From: Rhizobium sp. Q54
GTDB taxonomy: Bacteria > Pseudomonadota > Alphaproteobacteria > SHVV01
Length of the DNA stretch: 37,714 nt
Direction of reading: 5' to 3'
Assembly (NCBI GenBank): GCA_945903685.1
Contig: CAMDOQ010000004.1
Coordinates: 1 to 37,714 of the forward strand
In this document: positions 8,620 to 18,115 of the stretch, in pieces
How positions within the stretch are numbered: position 1 is the stretch's first letter
Layout: every line of letters starts with the position of its first letter
Made by a program: the position numbers and the translations under genes
Notes under the pieces: model-generated
What the model was told of the DNA's origin: nothing
Databases searched by the model: none
Seen by the model: the letters and a program-made list of their open reading frames with translations, nothing else

Positions 8620-10014
8620 ATGGCCGATCTCATCGTCGCCAACGCCTACGTCGTCTCCATGAATGCGAAGCGCCAGATCTTTTCCGACGGCGCGATCGCG
8701 ATCCAGCGTAACAAGATCGTCGCGGTCGGCCCGACCGCGACGGTGCGCGCCAAGCACAAGGCCGCGCACGTGATCGACGGCAGCGGGATGATGGCGATTC
8801 CGGGCCTGATCGACGGGCATCTCCATCCCAACCAGTACCTCTCGAACGGGATCGGCGACGATATCGACATCATGTCGTGGCTCTACAAGCGGATTTATCC
8901 CTACGAAGCGGTGCTGACGCCCGAGGACGCCTACCTCTCGGCGTTGGGCGGCTTCGTCGAGGCGATCCGCTACGGCACCACCTGCTTCAACGACCCCGGC
9001 GGAATTCATGCCGACGCCATGGCGCAAGCGGCGGTCGACATCGGCATTCGCGGCATCATGACGCGCTCGACCCGCGACATTCATGATCCGATCGCACCGT
9101 TGCCGAAATCGTTGATCGAGACCACCGATCAAAATCTCGAACGCGGCGAAGCGTTCGTCAAAAAGTGGCACAAGGCGGCCGACGACCGCATCCGCGCGTG
9201 GTTCTCGCTCCGCTACGTCTACAACATCAGCGACCGGCTCGCGTCCGGGATCGGCAAGCTCGCGCGCAAACACAAGGTCGGGGTCCATGCCCATGCCGCC
9301 GCCGTCAAGGGCGAGAACGAGGCGATCCAGAAGATGTTCGGCAAGCGCTCGCTCGAGCGCTACTACGACCTCGGTTTGTTCGGGCCCAACCTCTATCTGG
9401 TCCACATGGGCTGGCCCAACGCGCGCGAGATCACGTGGTTGGCCGACAACGGCTGTAAGGTCGCGCATTGCCCGGGCGCCTCGATGTTCGGCGCCTACGG
9501 CGTGTTCGGGAACGGCATGATGCCGAAGATGGCCGACGCCGGGATCACGATCTCGCTCGGCACCGATTCGGCCTCGGCCTCGGGCAACCTCGACATGGTC
9601 CGCGTCATGTATCTCGCTGCCTGCGGCCACAAGGACATCTACAACGATGCGACCCTATGGGGCGCCTACAAGGCGCTCGAAATGGCGACCATCGACGGCG
9701 CCAAGGCACTGCTGTGGGACGACGCGATCGGCTCGCTCGAGGTCGGCAAGAAAGCTGACGTGACCTTGGTTGACATGGCCGGGATCGAGTTCGCCAACCA
9801 CCCCGGCCGGCATCCGGTGCGCTCGCTGGTTTACTCAGCGACCGGGAAAAGCGTCGACACCGTGATCGTCGATGGCCGCGTCCTCTTGCGGCGCGGCACG
9901 TTAGTTACGGTCGATGAGGCCGACGTCAAACGACGCCTGAAGGCGGCAAGCCAGGCGTGGCGCAAGCGCGCCGGCCTCAAGCTGCCGCCGCCGTGGCCGG
10001 TGATCCGCGGCTAG
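8620..10014 (+). CDS. amidohydrolase family protein (AtzA/TrzA type)
   Basis: 464-residue metal-dependent amidohydrolase of the group that includes chlorohydrolases and deaminases of triazines and nucleosides. Metal-site residues are H67 and H69 in 'DGHLHPNQ', histidines in 'GVHAHAAAV' (224-226), H263 in 'LVHMGW' and D317 in 'LGTDSAS'. The N- and C-terminal strands form the usual composite beta domain ('NKIVAVGP' and 'DTVIVDGRVLLRRG'). GGGGGAG (8611-8617) is a clear ribosome-binding site. The substrate cannot be read from sequence. It stands alone on the plus strand, 30 bases after the glycosylase gene. Confidence 0.88.
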   Translation: MADLIVANAYVVSMNAKRQIFSDGAIAIQRNKIVAVGPTATVRAKHKAAHVIDGSGMMAIPGLIDGHLHPNQYLSNGIGDDIDIMSWLYKRIYPYEAVLTPEDAYLSALGGFVEAIRYGTTCFNDPGGIHADAMAQAAVDIGIRGIMTRSTRDIHDPIAPLPKSLIETTDQNLERGEAFVKKWHKAADDRIRAWFSLRYVYNISDRLASGIGKLARKHKVGVHAHAAAVKGENEAIQKMFGKRSLERYYDLGLFGPNLYLVHMGWPNAREITWLADNGCKVAHCPGASMFGAYGVFGNGMMPKMADAGITISLGTDSASASGNLDMVRVMYLAACGHKDIYNDATLWGAYKALEMATIDGAKALLWDDAIGSLEVGKKADVTLVDMAGIEFANHPGRHPVRSLVYSATGKSVDTVIVDGRVLLRRGTLVTVDEADVKRRLKAASQAWRKRAGLKLPPPWPVIRG

Positions 10015-10024
10015 CGGCGTCGGT

Positions 10025-10762
10025 TTAGGGGTAGGGGTCTTTCTTGACGTTGAACGAGATCGAGACCCGCGGCCGCTTGCCGCCGTGGGGGTAGACCATC
10101 TGCGCGATGTAGCTCGGCCATACCATCATCAGTCCGGGCTCGGGTCGCACGATGTAGCGCATCGGAATCGCATTGCGATAGAAGCTCATCGCCTGGGCGA
10201 GGTTCGGGTTGATCAAGCCGATGACGCCGCTGGTGGTGTCGTTCTTGTCGTCGAGGCCGGTGTCGACGATGTAGGTGCCCGACCAGGTCGATCCCGGCTG
10301 GACGTGGAGCCGGTTGTAATTGCCGCGGCGATTGACATTGGCCCACATCGCGATGGTCCAGGTCGGGCGCTCCTGGCCGCTGAAGGTCGCGTAGATTTCA
10401 GCGGTCGCGTGCTTCACCATTTCGGCGACGCGCTGGATGATCTTTTGCCCCTGCTCGCCGGCCCACTGGTGGAAATCGTCGCTCGATTCCCAGCCGCCGA
10501 TCGCGCTGTAGCTCGCGCCTTTGCCGCCGCGGGTCTTGTTGATGATGATGCGGCGGAGATCGTCGTTGAGCGGGCCACTGTCGGCCCAGATGTGCTTCAA
10601 GATCGGGGTCGTAAAGAGGTGGATGAGCTTTTGCGCCTTGAGTTCGCTCGCCGGTGTGCCCGGCCGGCGGTTGGGATCGGCCGGGCGCGGCGGCGTGGCA
10701 GCCGGGCGCGGGTCGGCGGCCGGGCGCGGCGGGATCGTCGTCGGTCCTTGCGGTTTCCTCAT
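10025..10762 (-). CDS. putative 2OG-Fe(II) oxygenase-fold protein with altered iron site
   Basis: 245-residue protein resembling the uncharacterised 2OG-Fe(II) oxygenase family of the TIGR02466 type. It shares 'ANVNRRGNYNRLHVQPGSTWSGTYIV' (141-166) and a closing 'GKRPRVSISFNVK' (228-240). The first ligand motif reads H153-V-Q155. Where the family usually has a His after the 'FPS' strand, this protein has 'WPSYIAQMV' (Q221). The iron triad is therefore atypical, and activity is uncertain. H226 in 'YPHGG' might substitute. Residues 6-36 are a Pro/Ala/Arg-rich repeat-like tail. I chose the ATG at 10762 because GGGGG precedes it. It is convergent with the amidohydrolase. Confidence 0.65.
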   Translation of the reverse strand: MRKPQGPTTIPPRPAADPRPAATPPRPADPNRRPGTPASELKAQKLIHLFTTPILKHIWADSGPLNDDLRRIIINKTRGGKGASYSAIGGWESSDDFHQWAGEQGQKIIQRVAEMVKHATAEIYATFSGQERPTWTIAMWANVNRRGNYNRLHVQPGSTWSGTYIVDTGLDDKNDTTSGVIGLINPNLAQAMSFYRNAIPMRYIVRPEPGLMMVWPSYIAQMVYPHGGKRPRVSISFNVKKDPYP

Positions 10763-10861
10763 GTGGTGGCCCCCGTATCGTCCTGCGCACCCGAGGGTTT
10801 TGGCCCTCGTTGCCATGGCGTCCGCGGACCATATAGCGTGAAATATAGGTTTCGCCCAGCC

Positions 10862-11902
10862 ATGACCGCCGTTCTCGATCCGTCCAACCGTCCGCGGCAC
10901 GGGCCGCGCCGCGGAAGCGGCTTGCAAGCAGCGGCGATCGCACTGACGCTTCTTGCGGTCGCCTGCGCGCCGCGCGTTCAGGATTCCGGACCCGGCACGC
11001 AGACACCCGAACTCACCGAGGCCGCATTCATCGCCAGCGACGGGCGTGCACTCCCCTACCGCGTGTGGCGTGCCGGCCGGCCGCAGGCGATCGTGGTCGG
11101 GTTGCACGGGTTCAACGATTACTCGAACGCGTTCGAGGCGCCGGCCCGCTATTGGGCGGCGAATGGCATCACCACCTACGCCTACGACCAACGCGGCTTT
11201 GGCGCGACCGAGCAGCGCGGGATCTGGGCGGGTGAGCACCGCTTGACGCAGGACCTCCGCGAGGTGGTCGGCGCGATCAAACGGCGCCATGCTGACCTCG
11301 CCGTGACGCTCGTCGGCGAGAGCATGGGCGGGGCGGTAATCATGGCCGCCGAAGCCGAGGCCGCGAACGGCGTGGTCGAGCGGCCGGCCGGCGATGGGAT
11401 TGTCCTGGTCGCGCCGGCCGTGTGGGGGCGCGCGACGATGCCGCTCCTCTACCGCGCATTCCTGTGGCTCGGCGCGCACGTCACGCCGTGGAACCAAGTG
11501 ACGGCGAGCGGGCTCAACATCGTTCCGTCCGACAACATCGAGATGCTGAAGGCGCTCGGGCGCGATCCGCAAGTGATCAAGCACACCCGGATCGATTCGG
11601 CCTGGGGCCTCGTCAACCTGATGGACGACGCGCTCGCCGCCGCGCCGGCGGTGCAGACGCCAGCGCTGGTGCTATACGGCGCCAAGGACGAGATCGTGCC
11701 GAAGCGCCCGACCGTACAGATGTTGGAGACCATGAAGGGAACCCGCCGGGTCGCGGTCTATCCCGCCGGCTACCATATGCTGCTTCGCGACTTGCAGGCC
11801 GAAACGGTATGGCGCGACGTAGCCGCCTGGATCCGCGACCGCCAAGCGCCGCTACCCTCGCAGGCCGAAGTTGCCGACGTTCGCCGCGCGCTCGCGCCTT
11901 AG
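10862..11902 (+). CDS. alpha/beta hydrolase (lysophospholipase/monoglyceride lipase type), probable lipoprotein
   Basis: 346-residue serine hydrolase. A basic N-terminus and hydrophobic segment end at a lipobox-like 'LLAVAC' with C35, so the protein is probably membrane-anchored in the cell envelope. The catalytic triad is S154 in 'GESMGG', D276 in 'YGAKDEIVP' and H305 in 'PAGYHMLL'. The oxyanion segment is 'GLHGFNDYSNAF'. The 'YDQRGFG' segment and overall layout match the monoacylglycerol lipase/lysophospholipase group. I chose the ATG at 10862 because it gives the signal sequence; upstream codons in the frame run antisense through the neighbouring gene. Its stop overlaps that of the SulP gene on the opposite strand (11899-11902). 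Confidence 0.85.
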   Translation: MTAVLDPSNRPRHGPRRGSGLQAAAIALTLLAVACAPRVQDSGPGTQTPELTEAAFIASDGRALPYRVWRAGRPQAIVVGLHGFNDYSNAFEAPARYWAANGITTYAYDQRGFGATEQRGIWAGEHRLTQDLREVVGAIKRRHADLAVTLVGESMGGAVIMAAEAEAANGVVERPAGDGIVLVAPAVWGRATMPLLYRAFLWLGAHVTPWNQVTASGLNIVPSDNIEMLKALGRDPQVIKHTRIDSAWGLVNLMDDALAAAPAVQTPALVLYGAKDEIVPKRPTVQMLETMKGTRRVAVYPAGYHMLLRDLQAETVWRDVAAWIRDRQAPLPSQAEVADVRRALAP

Positions 11903-14184
11903 TGGGCGTAGACCTCGAGCAAGCGATCGGTATCAGATAAACGCTCGGCCAGTTGCCGCGCCATGAACTCGTGGAACGCGGCAGCGACGCCGGGATCGTC
12001 GGTCTGCATGCGGTCGAGCGCATCGGCGGTCAGGCGGTAAGCGGTGGTCGGTGCGGTCGCGACCACCGACGCCGAGCGCAGCCGGCCCAAATAGAACGCA
12101 ACCTCGCCGACACAAGTGCCGGCGCCCATCACGCGAAGCCGCAGATTGTGGCCGCCGTTGGTCGTGATCTCGACTGTGACCTCGCCCGACTCGATGAAGT
12201 AGAGGTCGCGCGACTCGTGGCCCTGGCGGATCAGGACGTCGCCGACCTGATAGGTCGCGGCCGCGACGTAGCCCATGAACCGCGCGACGTCGACCGACTC
12301 CGGGAACGTGCGGCGCAACTGCGCTTCGAGCGGATCGACGATGCCGCTGCGGAGCTGGTTCACGGTCAGCAGGAGATGGTTCTCGCACCACTCGAGCGCG
12401 TGATCGATATCGGTGAAGCGCCGGACCCGGGCGCCGAACGGGCTCGCGGTATCGGGGCGTCCGCTGCGCCGTTCCAGATCGGGGCGACCGACCGGCAGCG
12501 CGATGCGGCGCTCCTCAGCCATCCCCTCGCGCTCGAGCAGCGCGAACTGGTCGTCCGATAGATGGGCGAGACAGAGTTGGAAGCCGTAGGTCTGGGCGTA
12601 TTGGCAGAGTTTGGTAAAGCTCACCGCAGCCGAAGAGTCGATGCCGTTGACGCGGCGAAAATCGAGCACGACGTAGCGGAGCGGTGGCCGGGTGCGGTCG
12701 TTGACGCGGTCGCGCAGCCGATAGACCAACCGGTAGGCAGTGCCGAAGAACAGGAACCCTTGCAGCTCGATGATGAAGAGCCGCGAGCCCTCCTCGCGCA
12801 AGATGTTTCGGAGCGCTTCGGAGCGATCGACATTGCTCCGCTGCTCGACGCCGGTCATTTCCGAGTAGACGATCGAGACGCGGCTGTAGTTGACCGCGAA
12901 CAGAATCACGCCGGCGACCACGCCGATCGCGATCCCCTCCATGAATCCGACCAGCACCACCACCGCGAACACGAGCAGCACCACCAGGTACTCGCTCCGC
13001 GTCATCTTGCCGTACGAGGCAACCAACCAGTTCAGGATCTGATCGGTGCCGGCGAACACCAGCAGCATCCCGACTACCATGGTCGGGAGGTAGGGGAGGA
13101 GCTTGTCGCCGGTGAGCAGCGTCGCCAGGCAAACCAGCGCGGCGACGATGCCGACACCCTGGGTTCCGACCTTGAAGCGCTGCGTCAAGCGCGAAGGTCC
13201 CATGTAGTGGAAGCCGGCGAGCCCGCCGCCCAGTCCCGACAACACCGTCGCGACCCCGGTCGCGCGCAGCTCGCGGTTGAGGTTGATGTCCTTTTGGATC
13301 GAGAGCTCGATCGCGTTCGAAGTCAGCAGCGTGCCGATTAGGTTGACGGCCATCAGTGAACCGGCGAGCGGTACCAGAGCGGCGAACGCGCGCCAGTCGA
13401 CGCGGCCCAGTTCGGCGACGTAGTCGAACGGCAGTCCCAGCCCCTCCGAGCGAAAACCGCCGAACACCCAGCCCTGGGCGTGGAGGACGTCGATCGAGGC
13501 GCCGACGAACTCGGCGACGATCCAGAACAGGCCGATGCCGACCGCTACAACGACCGGCAGGTTGAAGAGGTTGAAGCGGTGGCGATGGAGGTAGGTGAGG
13601 ATGAGGCCGAGGATCAGGCCGGGGGCCCACTTGAGCGCGATCGCGGGTTCGAGATAGAGCGGCAGATTGTCGACCGTAAGTTTTAGCCCGGTCATGGTCG
13701 CGAACGCGCCCTGGATCACGAGCCAGCCGACCCCGCCGATAAAACCGCCCATCACCGGGAACGGGATATAGCGGGCGACACGGCCCCAACGGAAATAGCC
13801 GAGTGCCATGAAAAAGATGCCGGTCAGGAGCGTCGAAGCCGCGAACGCCGCCAGCAGCGTCGGCACCACTGCCTCGGGCGGGCTGCGCCCCATGATCTCG
13901 ATCCCCATCAAACCGACGATCGCGACCGGGGCCGAGACGCCAGCGACCATCCCGGCATAGCTCGAGAGGAACGGCACCACCGCCGCCAGCACCATGGAGC
14001 TGAACAGCGCGAGGCCCATGCCGATATTGACGCGATCGGCGAGTGCGCCCGGGAAGATCAGGGCTGCGAACGCCAGCGTATTGAGCATGAGCCAGAGGCC
14101 GGCGACGAAGCCGACGCCGACGACGCGGCCGAGCCGCGGCGGAACCGGCTTCGAGAGCGCGGCGGTCGCGCTTACGGTTGTCAT
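11899..14184 (-). CDS. SulP family anion transporter with STAS and cyclic-nucleotide-binding domains
   Basis: 761-residue inner-membrane transporter. Residues 20-440 carry about a dozen hydrophobic segments of the SulP (sulfate/bicarbonate/dicarboxylate) fold. A STAS domain follows at about 465-565 ('YVVLDFRRVNGIDSSAAVSF'). A Crp-like cyclic-nucleotide-binding domain lies at about 634-745 and keeps the phosphate-binding cassette residues in 'VGEVAFYLGRLRSAS'. This fusion suggests that transport is gated by a second messenger such as cAMP. The substrate is unknown. The gene starts 11 bases after the deacylase gene and is probably co-transcribed with it. AGGA sits about nine bases before the ATG. 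Confidence 0.9.
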   Translation of the reverse strand: MTTVSATAALSKPVPPRLGRVVGVGFVAGLWLMLNTLAFAALIFPGALADRVNIGMGLALFSSMVLAAVVPFLSSYAGMVAGVSAPVAIVGLMGIEIMGRSPPEAVVPTLLAAFAASTLLTGIFFMALGYFRWGRVARYIPFPVMGGFIGGVGWLVIQGAFATMTGLKLTVDNLPLYLEPAIALKWAPGLILGLILTYLHRHRFNLFNLPVVVAVGIGLFWIVAEFVGASIDVLHAQGWVFGGFRSEGLGLPFDYVAELGRVDWRAFAALVPLAGSLMAVNLIGTLLTSNAIELSIQKDINLNRELRATGVATVLSGLGGGLAGFHYMGPSRLTQRFKVGTQGVGIVAALVCLATLLTGDKLLPYLPTMVVGMLLVFAGTDQILNWLVASYGKMTRSEYLVVLLVFAVVVLVGFMEGIAIGVVAGVILFAVNYSRVSIVYSEMTGVEQRSNVDRSEALRNILREEGSRLFIIELQGFLFFGTAYRLVYRLRDRVNDRTRPPLRYVVLDFRRVNGIDSSAAVSFTKLCQYAQTYGFQLCLAHLSDDQFALLEREGMAEERRIALPVGRPDLERRSGRPDTASPFGARVRRFTDIDHALEWCENHLLLTVNQLRSGIVDPLEAQLRRTFPESVDVARFMGYVAAATYQVGDVLIRQGHESRDLYFIESGEVTVEITTNGGHNLRLRVMGAGTCVGEVAFYLGRLRSASVVATAPTTAYRLTADALDRMQTDDPGVAAAFHEFMARQLAERLSDTDRLLEVYAH

Positions 14185-14195
14185 CGCACTTGGTC

Positions 14196-15884
14196 CTAAG
14201 GAGAGCGACGGCCCCGGAGCAGATGTCCGGGGAGGCGCGCGCTTTCGTCGACAACATCGACCCCGTGGCGGCGGATGACGGTACCGTTGACGATGACGGC
14301 GTCGATTCCGATCGCATCGGAGATAAGGCGGTCGGCGCCGGCGGGCAGGTCGTGGACCCGCCGGATCGGCCCATCGAGAACCGTCGCCGGGTCGAAGACG
14401 ACGAGGTCGGCGGCGAGGCCCGGCGCGATCCGCCCGCGGTCGCGCAAGCCCAGCACCTCGGCCGGGCGGGCGGAGAGGGCCCGCACGCCTTCTTCCAGCG
14501 TGAGCGTCCCTTTCTCGCGCACCCAGCGGCCGAGGAGATAGGTCGGATAGCAGGCGTCGCAAAGCGAATTGGCGTGCGCGCCGGCGTCCGAGAGGCCGAG
14601 CACCGTGTTCTTGTCTCGTAGGATTTCGGCGACACCCGCCTCGTCGTAGTTGAGGATCGGGACGCGCAGCTTGAGCGCCAAGTCGCTGGCGATGCTCAAG
14701 TCGAGCACGAGGTCGACCGGGTCGACGCCGCGCTCGGCCGCGACCTCGCGCACCGGGCGTTCGGTGAGCTCGGGCTCGCCCGGCGAATAGGAAATCACCG
14801 CCCGCTCGTCCCATCCGACCATTTGGTGTGGCCGGGGATCGTGGCGGTCGTCCTTGAAGGCTTGGCGGAAGGCCGGATCGCGGAATAGCGCCGTACGCCC
14901 GGCGCGGTCGGTGCGCATGGTCGGCGCGTAGAACGGCCGCGACTCGAACGCGAACGCCGAGTCGAAGTTGAACTCGAGCGTGAGCGGGCGGGGCGAGGTC
15001 TGCGGGATCACGTTGGCGCCCGCGGCGATCATCGCCTGGGTCTGGTCGAGATATTTGCGGTGCGACCCCGGCCCGGCGATGTTGGTCAGGAGCGCCGTCC
15101 AGGCAATGGTGGTGCCGTAAGTTTGGGCGATCGTCTTGTATTCGTCGAGGAAGAAGCCGCGCCCCATCGACACTTGGAAAAAATGGCCACCGCCGGCGGT
15201 CATCGCCGCAATCAGGCGATGGAACTCATCGACGCTGGCCAGTCGGCTCGGCACCGGTTTGCCGTCGAAGCCGTTGTGGGTCGGGAGCCGCGAGGACGAA
15301 AAGCCGAGCGCGCCGGCTTCGATCCCCTCGTGCACCAGGCGTTCCATCGCCGCAATCTCGTCCGCGGTCGCTTCGCGCTCGACCGCGTCCGTCCCCATGA
15401 CGTGCAGCCGGACCGCGGTGTGGCCGATGTAACAGCCGACATTGATCAGCGAACCGCGCCGCTCGACCGCATCGAGATAGGAGGGAAAACTTTCGAAGCC
15501 CCAATCCGGCCCGGTGCCGACCCGGAGCGCATCGAGGCTCATGCCCTCGACCCGTTCGAGCGTGCGCAGGATAAGGTCGCGTTGCGCCGGCCGGTTGGGC
15601 GCGATGGTGAAACCGCAATTTCCCATCACTACCGTGGTCACGCCGTGCCAAGGCGAGATCGAGAGCTTCCGGTCCCACAGGATCTGGGCGTCGTAGTGGG
15701 TGTGCATGTCGATGAAGCCAGGCGCGACCGCATGGCCGCCGGCATCGATCACGGTCTTGGCTTCGCCCGGCGCGGTGCCCACTGCGGCGATGCGGCCGGC
15801 GGCGACCGCGACGGCACCCGTGCAGCGCGGCGCGCCGGTGCCATCGACGATGGTGGCGTTGATAATTTTGAGATCGTAGGACAT
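14196..15884 (-). CDS. N-acyl-D-amino-acid deacylase family amidohydrolase
   Basis: 562-residue amidohydrolase of the D-aminoacylase group, predicted to release D-amino acids or related amines from N-acylated compounds. Metal-site residues are H61 and H63 in 'FIDMHTHYD' and C90 in 'MGNCGFTIAP', the characteristic Cys ligand of this family. D433 and H437 lie in 'GLSDAGAHANS'. The end matches the family layout ('GRIAPGLAADLVVFDP', 'VIVNGTVIRRHG'). The ATG at 15884 gives the conserved opening 'MSYDLKIINATIVDG'. It lies just upstream of the SulP gene, which may import or export a product. Confidence 0.9.
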   Translation of the reverse strand: MSYDLKIINATIVDGTGAPRCTGAVAVAAGRIAAVGTAPGEAKTVIDAGGHAVAPGFIDMHTHYDAQILWDRKLSISPWHGVTTVVMGNCGFTIAPNRPAQRDLILRTLERVEGMSLDALRVGTGPDWGFESFPSYLDAVERRGSLINVGCYIGHTAVRLHVMGTDAVEREATADEIAAMERLVHEGIEAGALGFSSSRLPTHNGFDGKPVPSRLASVDEFHRLIAAMTAGGGHFFQVSMGRGFFLDEYKTIAQTYGTTIAWTALLTNIAGPGSHRKYLDQTQAMIAAGANVIPQTSPRPLTLEFNFDSAFAFESRPFYAPTMRTDRAGRTALFRDPAFRQAFKDDRHDPRPHQMVGWDERAVISYSPGEPELTERPVREVAAERGVDPVDLVLDLSIASDLALKLRVPILNYDEAGVAEILRDKNTVLGLSDAGAHANSLCDACYPTYLLGRWVREKGTLTLEEGVRALSARPAEVLGLRDRGRIAPGLAADLVVFDPATVLDGPIRRVHDLPAGADRLISDAIGIDAVIVNGTVIRRHGVDVVDESARLPGHLLRGRRSP

Positions 15885-15932
15885 TAAGCGGCGTAGACTA
15901 GCGCATATCGCCAAGGACGTGCGACCGCCCCG

Positions 15933-16498
15933 ATGTTGCTCCGATCGTTGAGGACCTTCCTCGCGTGGGCTTTGTGCCTGGGGCTTGCTTTGACGGGAAC
16001 TGCTGCGATGGCTGGATCGAGTGCGTTCGAGTTCTCGTTCACCGCGATCGAAGGCGGCCCGCTGCCGCTCAAGAAGTTCGAAGGCAAAGCGCTCTTGATC
16101 GTCAACACCGCCTCGTTCTGCGGCTATACGCCGCAGTACACCGGCCTTCAAAACCTATGGCAACGCTATCGCGACCGCGGGCTGGTGGTGATCGGCGTGC
16201 CCTCGAACGATTTCGGCGCGCAGGAGCCGGGGTCGGCTACCGAGATCAAGCAGTTCTGCGAGGTCAACTACGCGATCGACTTTCCGTTGGCCGAAAAAGT
16301 CGTCGTCAAGGGCGAACAGGCCCATCCCTTTTACCGGTGGGCGCAGGACGTGCTCGGACCTGCCAGGCACCGCAGTGGAACTTCCATAAGTACCTGGTGA
16401 CGCCGGATGGCCGGCTCGCGGCCGCTTTTTCGACCCAAACCCCGCCCGAATCCCCGCGCCTTACCGGCGCCATCGAGGCCGTTCTGCCGCGCAAGTGA
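15933..16498 (+). pseudogene. glutathione peroxidase, frameshifted
   Basis: A secreted thiol peroxidase gene broken by one frameshift. The first frame (15933 to about 16364) encodes a signal peptide ending 'TAAMAGSS', the peroxidatic Cys C63 in 'NTASFCGYTPQY' and Q97 in 'NDFGAQEPG', then runs off into nonsense that ends at 16400. The normal C-terminal part ('APQWNFHKYL', with the catalytic Trp and Asn, to the end at 16498) continues in another frame from about 16364. The shift is equivalent to a single-base deletion near 16360-16367. It could be a true pseudogene or a sequencing error. No slippery heptamer for programmed frameshifting is evident. Confidence 0.85.
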
Positions 16499-16625
16499 CG
16501 CGCTCAGCCTCGGACTAGTGTCGGCTATCGCAGAAACGTGCGTCGCGCGGCGGCGATCGCGCTAGGATGGCGGTCCCGCGTCCCGCGGCGGCCGTTCGAG
16601 CGATTCGTGGTGCGTTCCCGTCCCC

Positions 16626-18053
16626 ATGCGTGAGCTTCCGTTTCCGCGCCGCATCATGGTGCCGTTGATCGTCGCAAGCGGCCTCTTCATGGAGAACCTC
16701 GATGCGGCGGTGCTGGCGACGGCGCTGCCGGCGATCGCGGCCGAACTCGGCGAAAACCCGCTCCGGCTCAACCTGGCGATCACGTCCTATCTCTTGAGCT
16801 TTGCGGTGTTCGTACCGGTGAGCGGCTGGATGGCCGATCGCTTCGGGGCGCGTAACGTGTTTCGTGCCGCCGTCATCGTCTTCACCCTGGCCTCGGTCGC
16901 ATGCGGCTTGAGCCAGTCGCTCTCCGATATGGTCATTGCCCGCATCGTGCAGGGCCTCGGCGGCGCGATGATGACGCCGGTCGGCCGCCTGGTCGTGCTG
17001 CGGAGCGTCACCAAGAGCGAGCTGGTCGGGGCGTGGGCCTATCTCACGGTGCCGGCACTGATCGCGCCGGTGTTCGGGCCGCCGCTCGGCGGGTTTCTCG
17101 CCACGTTCGCGTCCTGGCGCTGGATCTTCTGGATCAACGTACCGATCGGTATCATCGGTTTCATCCTGGTTACGATCTACATCGACGACATGCGTCAGGA
17201 CGATGTCCCGGCGCTCGATCGTCGTGGCTTCCTGCTCGCGGCCTTGGCGCTACCGGCGCTGATGTTCGGGTTCGAGAATATCGGCCGCGCGATCGTTCCC
17301 GAAGCAGTGGTGCTCGGTTTGATCGGGGTAGGCTGCGCCTTGCTCGCGCTCTACGTTCGCCATGCCGGTCGCACGGCCTATCCACTGGTCGATCTGCGGC
17401 TGCTCCGGATTGCCACCTTTCGCGCCGGCATCGCGGGCGGGTTCTTGTTCCGGATCGGCACCGGGGCGATGCCGTTCTTGCTGCCGCTCATGCTGCAGCT
17501 CGGCTTCGGCATGACCCCGTTCGAGGCGGGTCTCGTCACCTTCGCGACCGCGGCTGGTGCGATCATGATGAAGTTCACGATGACCGCGATTCTCCGCCAC
17601 ATCCGCTTTCGCACCGCGCTCATCGTCAATGGGATCTTGAGCACGGCGTTCGTCGCCTCGTGCGGGCTATTCCGTCCCGAAACGCCAGTCGCGGTGATGA
17701 TCGCGGTGCTGGTGATCGGCGGCTATGTGCGCTCGCTCCAGTTCACCGCCACCAATACGATTGCCTATGCCGACCTCGGGCCTGGCGAGATGAGCCGGGC
17801 GACCAGTTTCGCGGCGATGACGCAGCAACTGTCGCTGACGGTCGGGGTCGGCGCCGGCGCGCTGTTCGTGCACTTGGCGACGCTCCGACACGGCGGCGGC
17901 CAGCCGTTGGCCACCGATTTCGGTCTCGCCTTCTTCGGCGTGGCCGCGATCGCCGCGGCCTCGGTCGCGGTGTTCGCGCTGCTGCCGAAAGATGCCGGGT
18001 TCGCACTCCGGCCGGGCGCGGGAAACGAAGGCGACCGCGGCGCGGCTATGTAG
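16626..18053 (+). CDS. MFS transporter, DHA2/EmrB-like drug exporter family
   Basis: 475-residue integral membrane protein with about fourteen hydrophobic segments. The opening 'MENLDAAVLATALPAIA', the motif A region 'SGWMADRFGARNVFRAA' and 'GRLVVLRS' are typical of the DHA2 multidrug exporters, which use proton antiport. 'PLGGFLATFASWRWIFWINVPIG' is the motif C region. No periplasmic adaptor gene is adjacent, so it may act alone. No clear ribosome-binding site precedes the ATG; a second ATG at about residue 11 is possible. The substrate is unknown. Confidence 0.88.
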   Translation: MRELPFPRRIMVPLIVASGLFMENLDAAVLATALPAIAAELGENPLRLNLAITSYLLSFAVFVPVSGWMADRFGARNVFRAAVIVFTLASVACGLSQSLSDMVIARIVQGLGGAMMTPVGRLVVLRSVTKSELVGAWAYLTVPALIAPVFGPPLGGFLATFASWRWIFWINVPIGIIGFILVTIYIDDMRQDDVPALDRRGFLLAALALPALMFGFENIGRAIVPEAVVLGLIGVGCALLALYVRHAGRTAYPLVDLRLLRIATFRAGIAGGFLFRIGTGAMPFLLPLMLQLGFGMTPFEAGLVTFATAAGAIMMKFTMTAILRHIRFRTALIVNGILSTAFVASCGLFRPETPVAVMIAVLVIGGYVRSLQFTATNTIAYADLGPGEMSRATSFAAMTQQLSLTVGVGAGALFVHLATLRHGGGQPLATDFGLAFFGVAAIAAASVAVFALLPKDAGFALRPGAGNEGDRGAAM

Positions 18054-18115
18054 CCCGCGTCGGCGCGAGTGTGTAGATTACGCCCGAACGCCGAACGATC
18101 TTCAGGGAGATGACG

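Noticed and set aside
10763-11584. N-terminal extension of the oxygenase-like frame on the minus strand
   Set aside because: It runs antisense through the alpha/beta hydrolase gene and is low-complexity.
16350-16372. Programmed ribosomal frameshift in the glutathione peroxidase gene
   Set aside because: No slippery heptamer or supporting downstream structure is evident, and the family is not known for recoding by frameshift.
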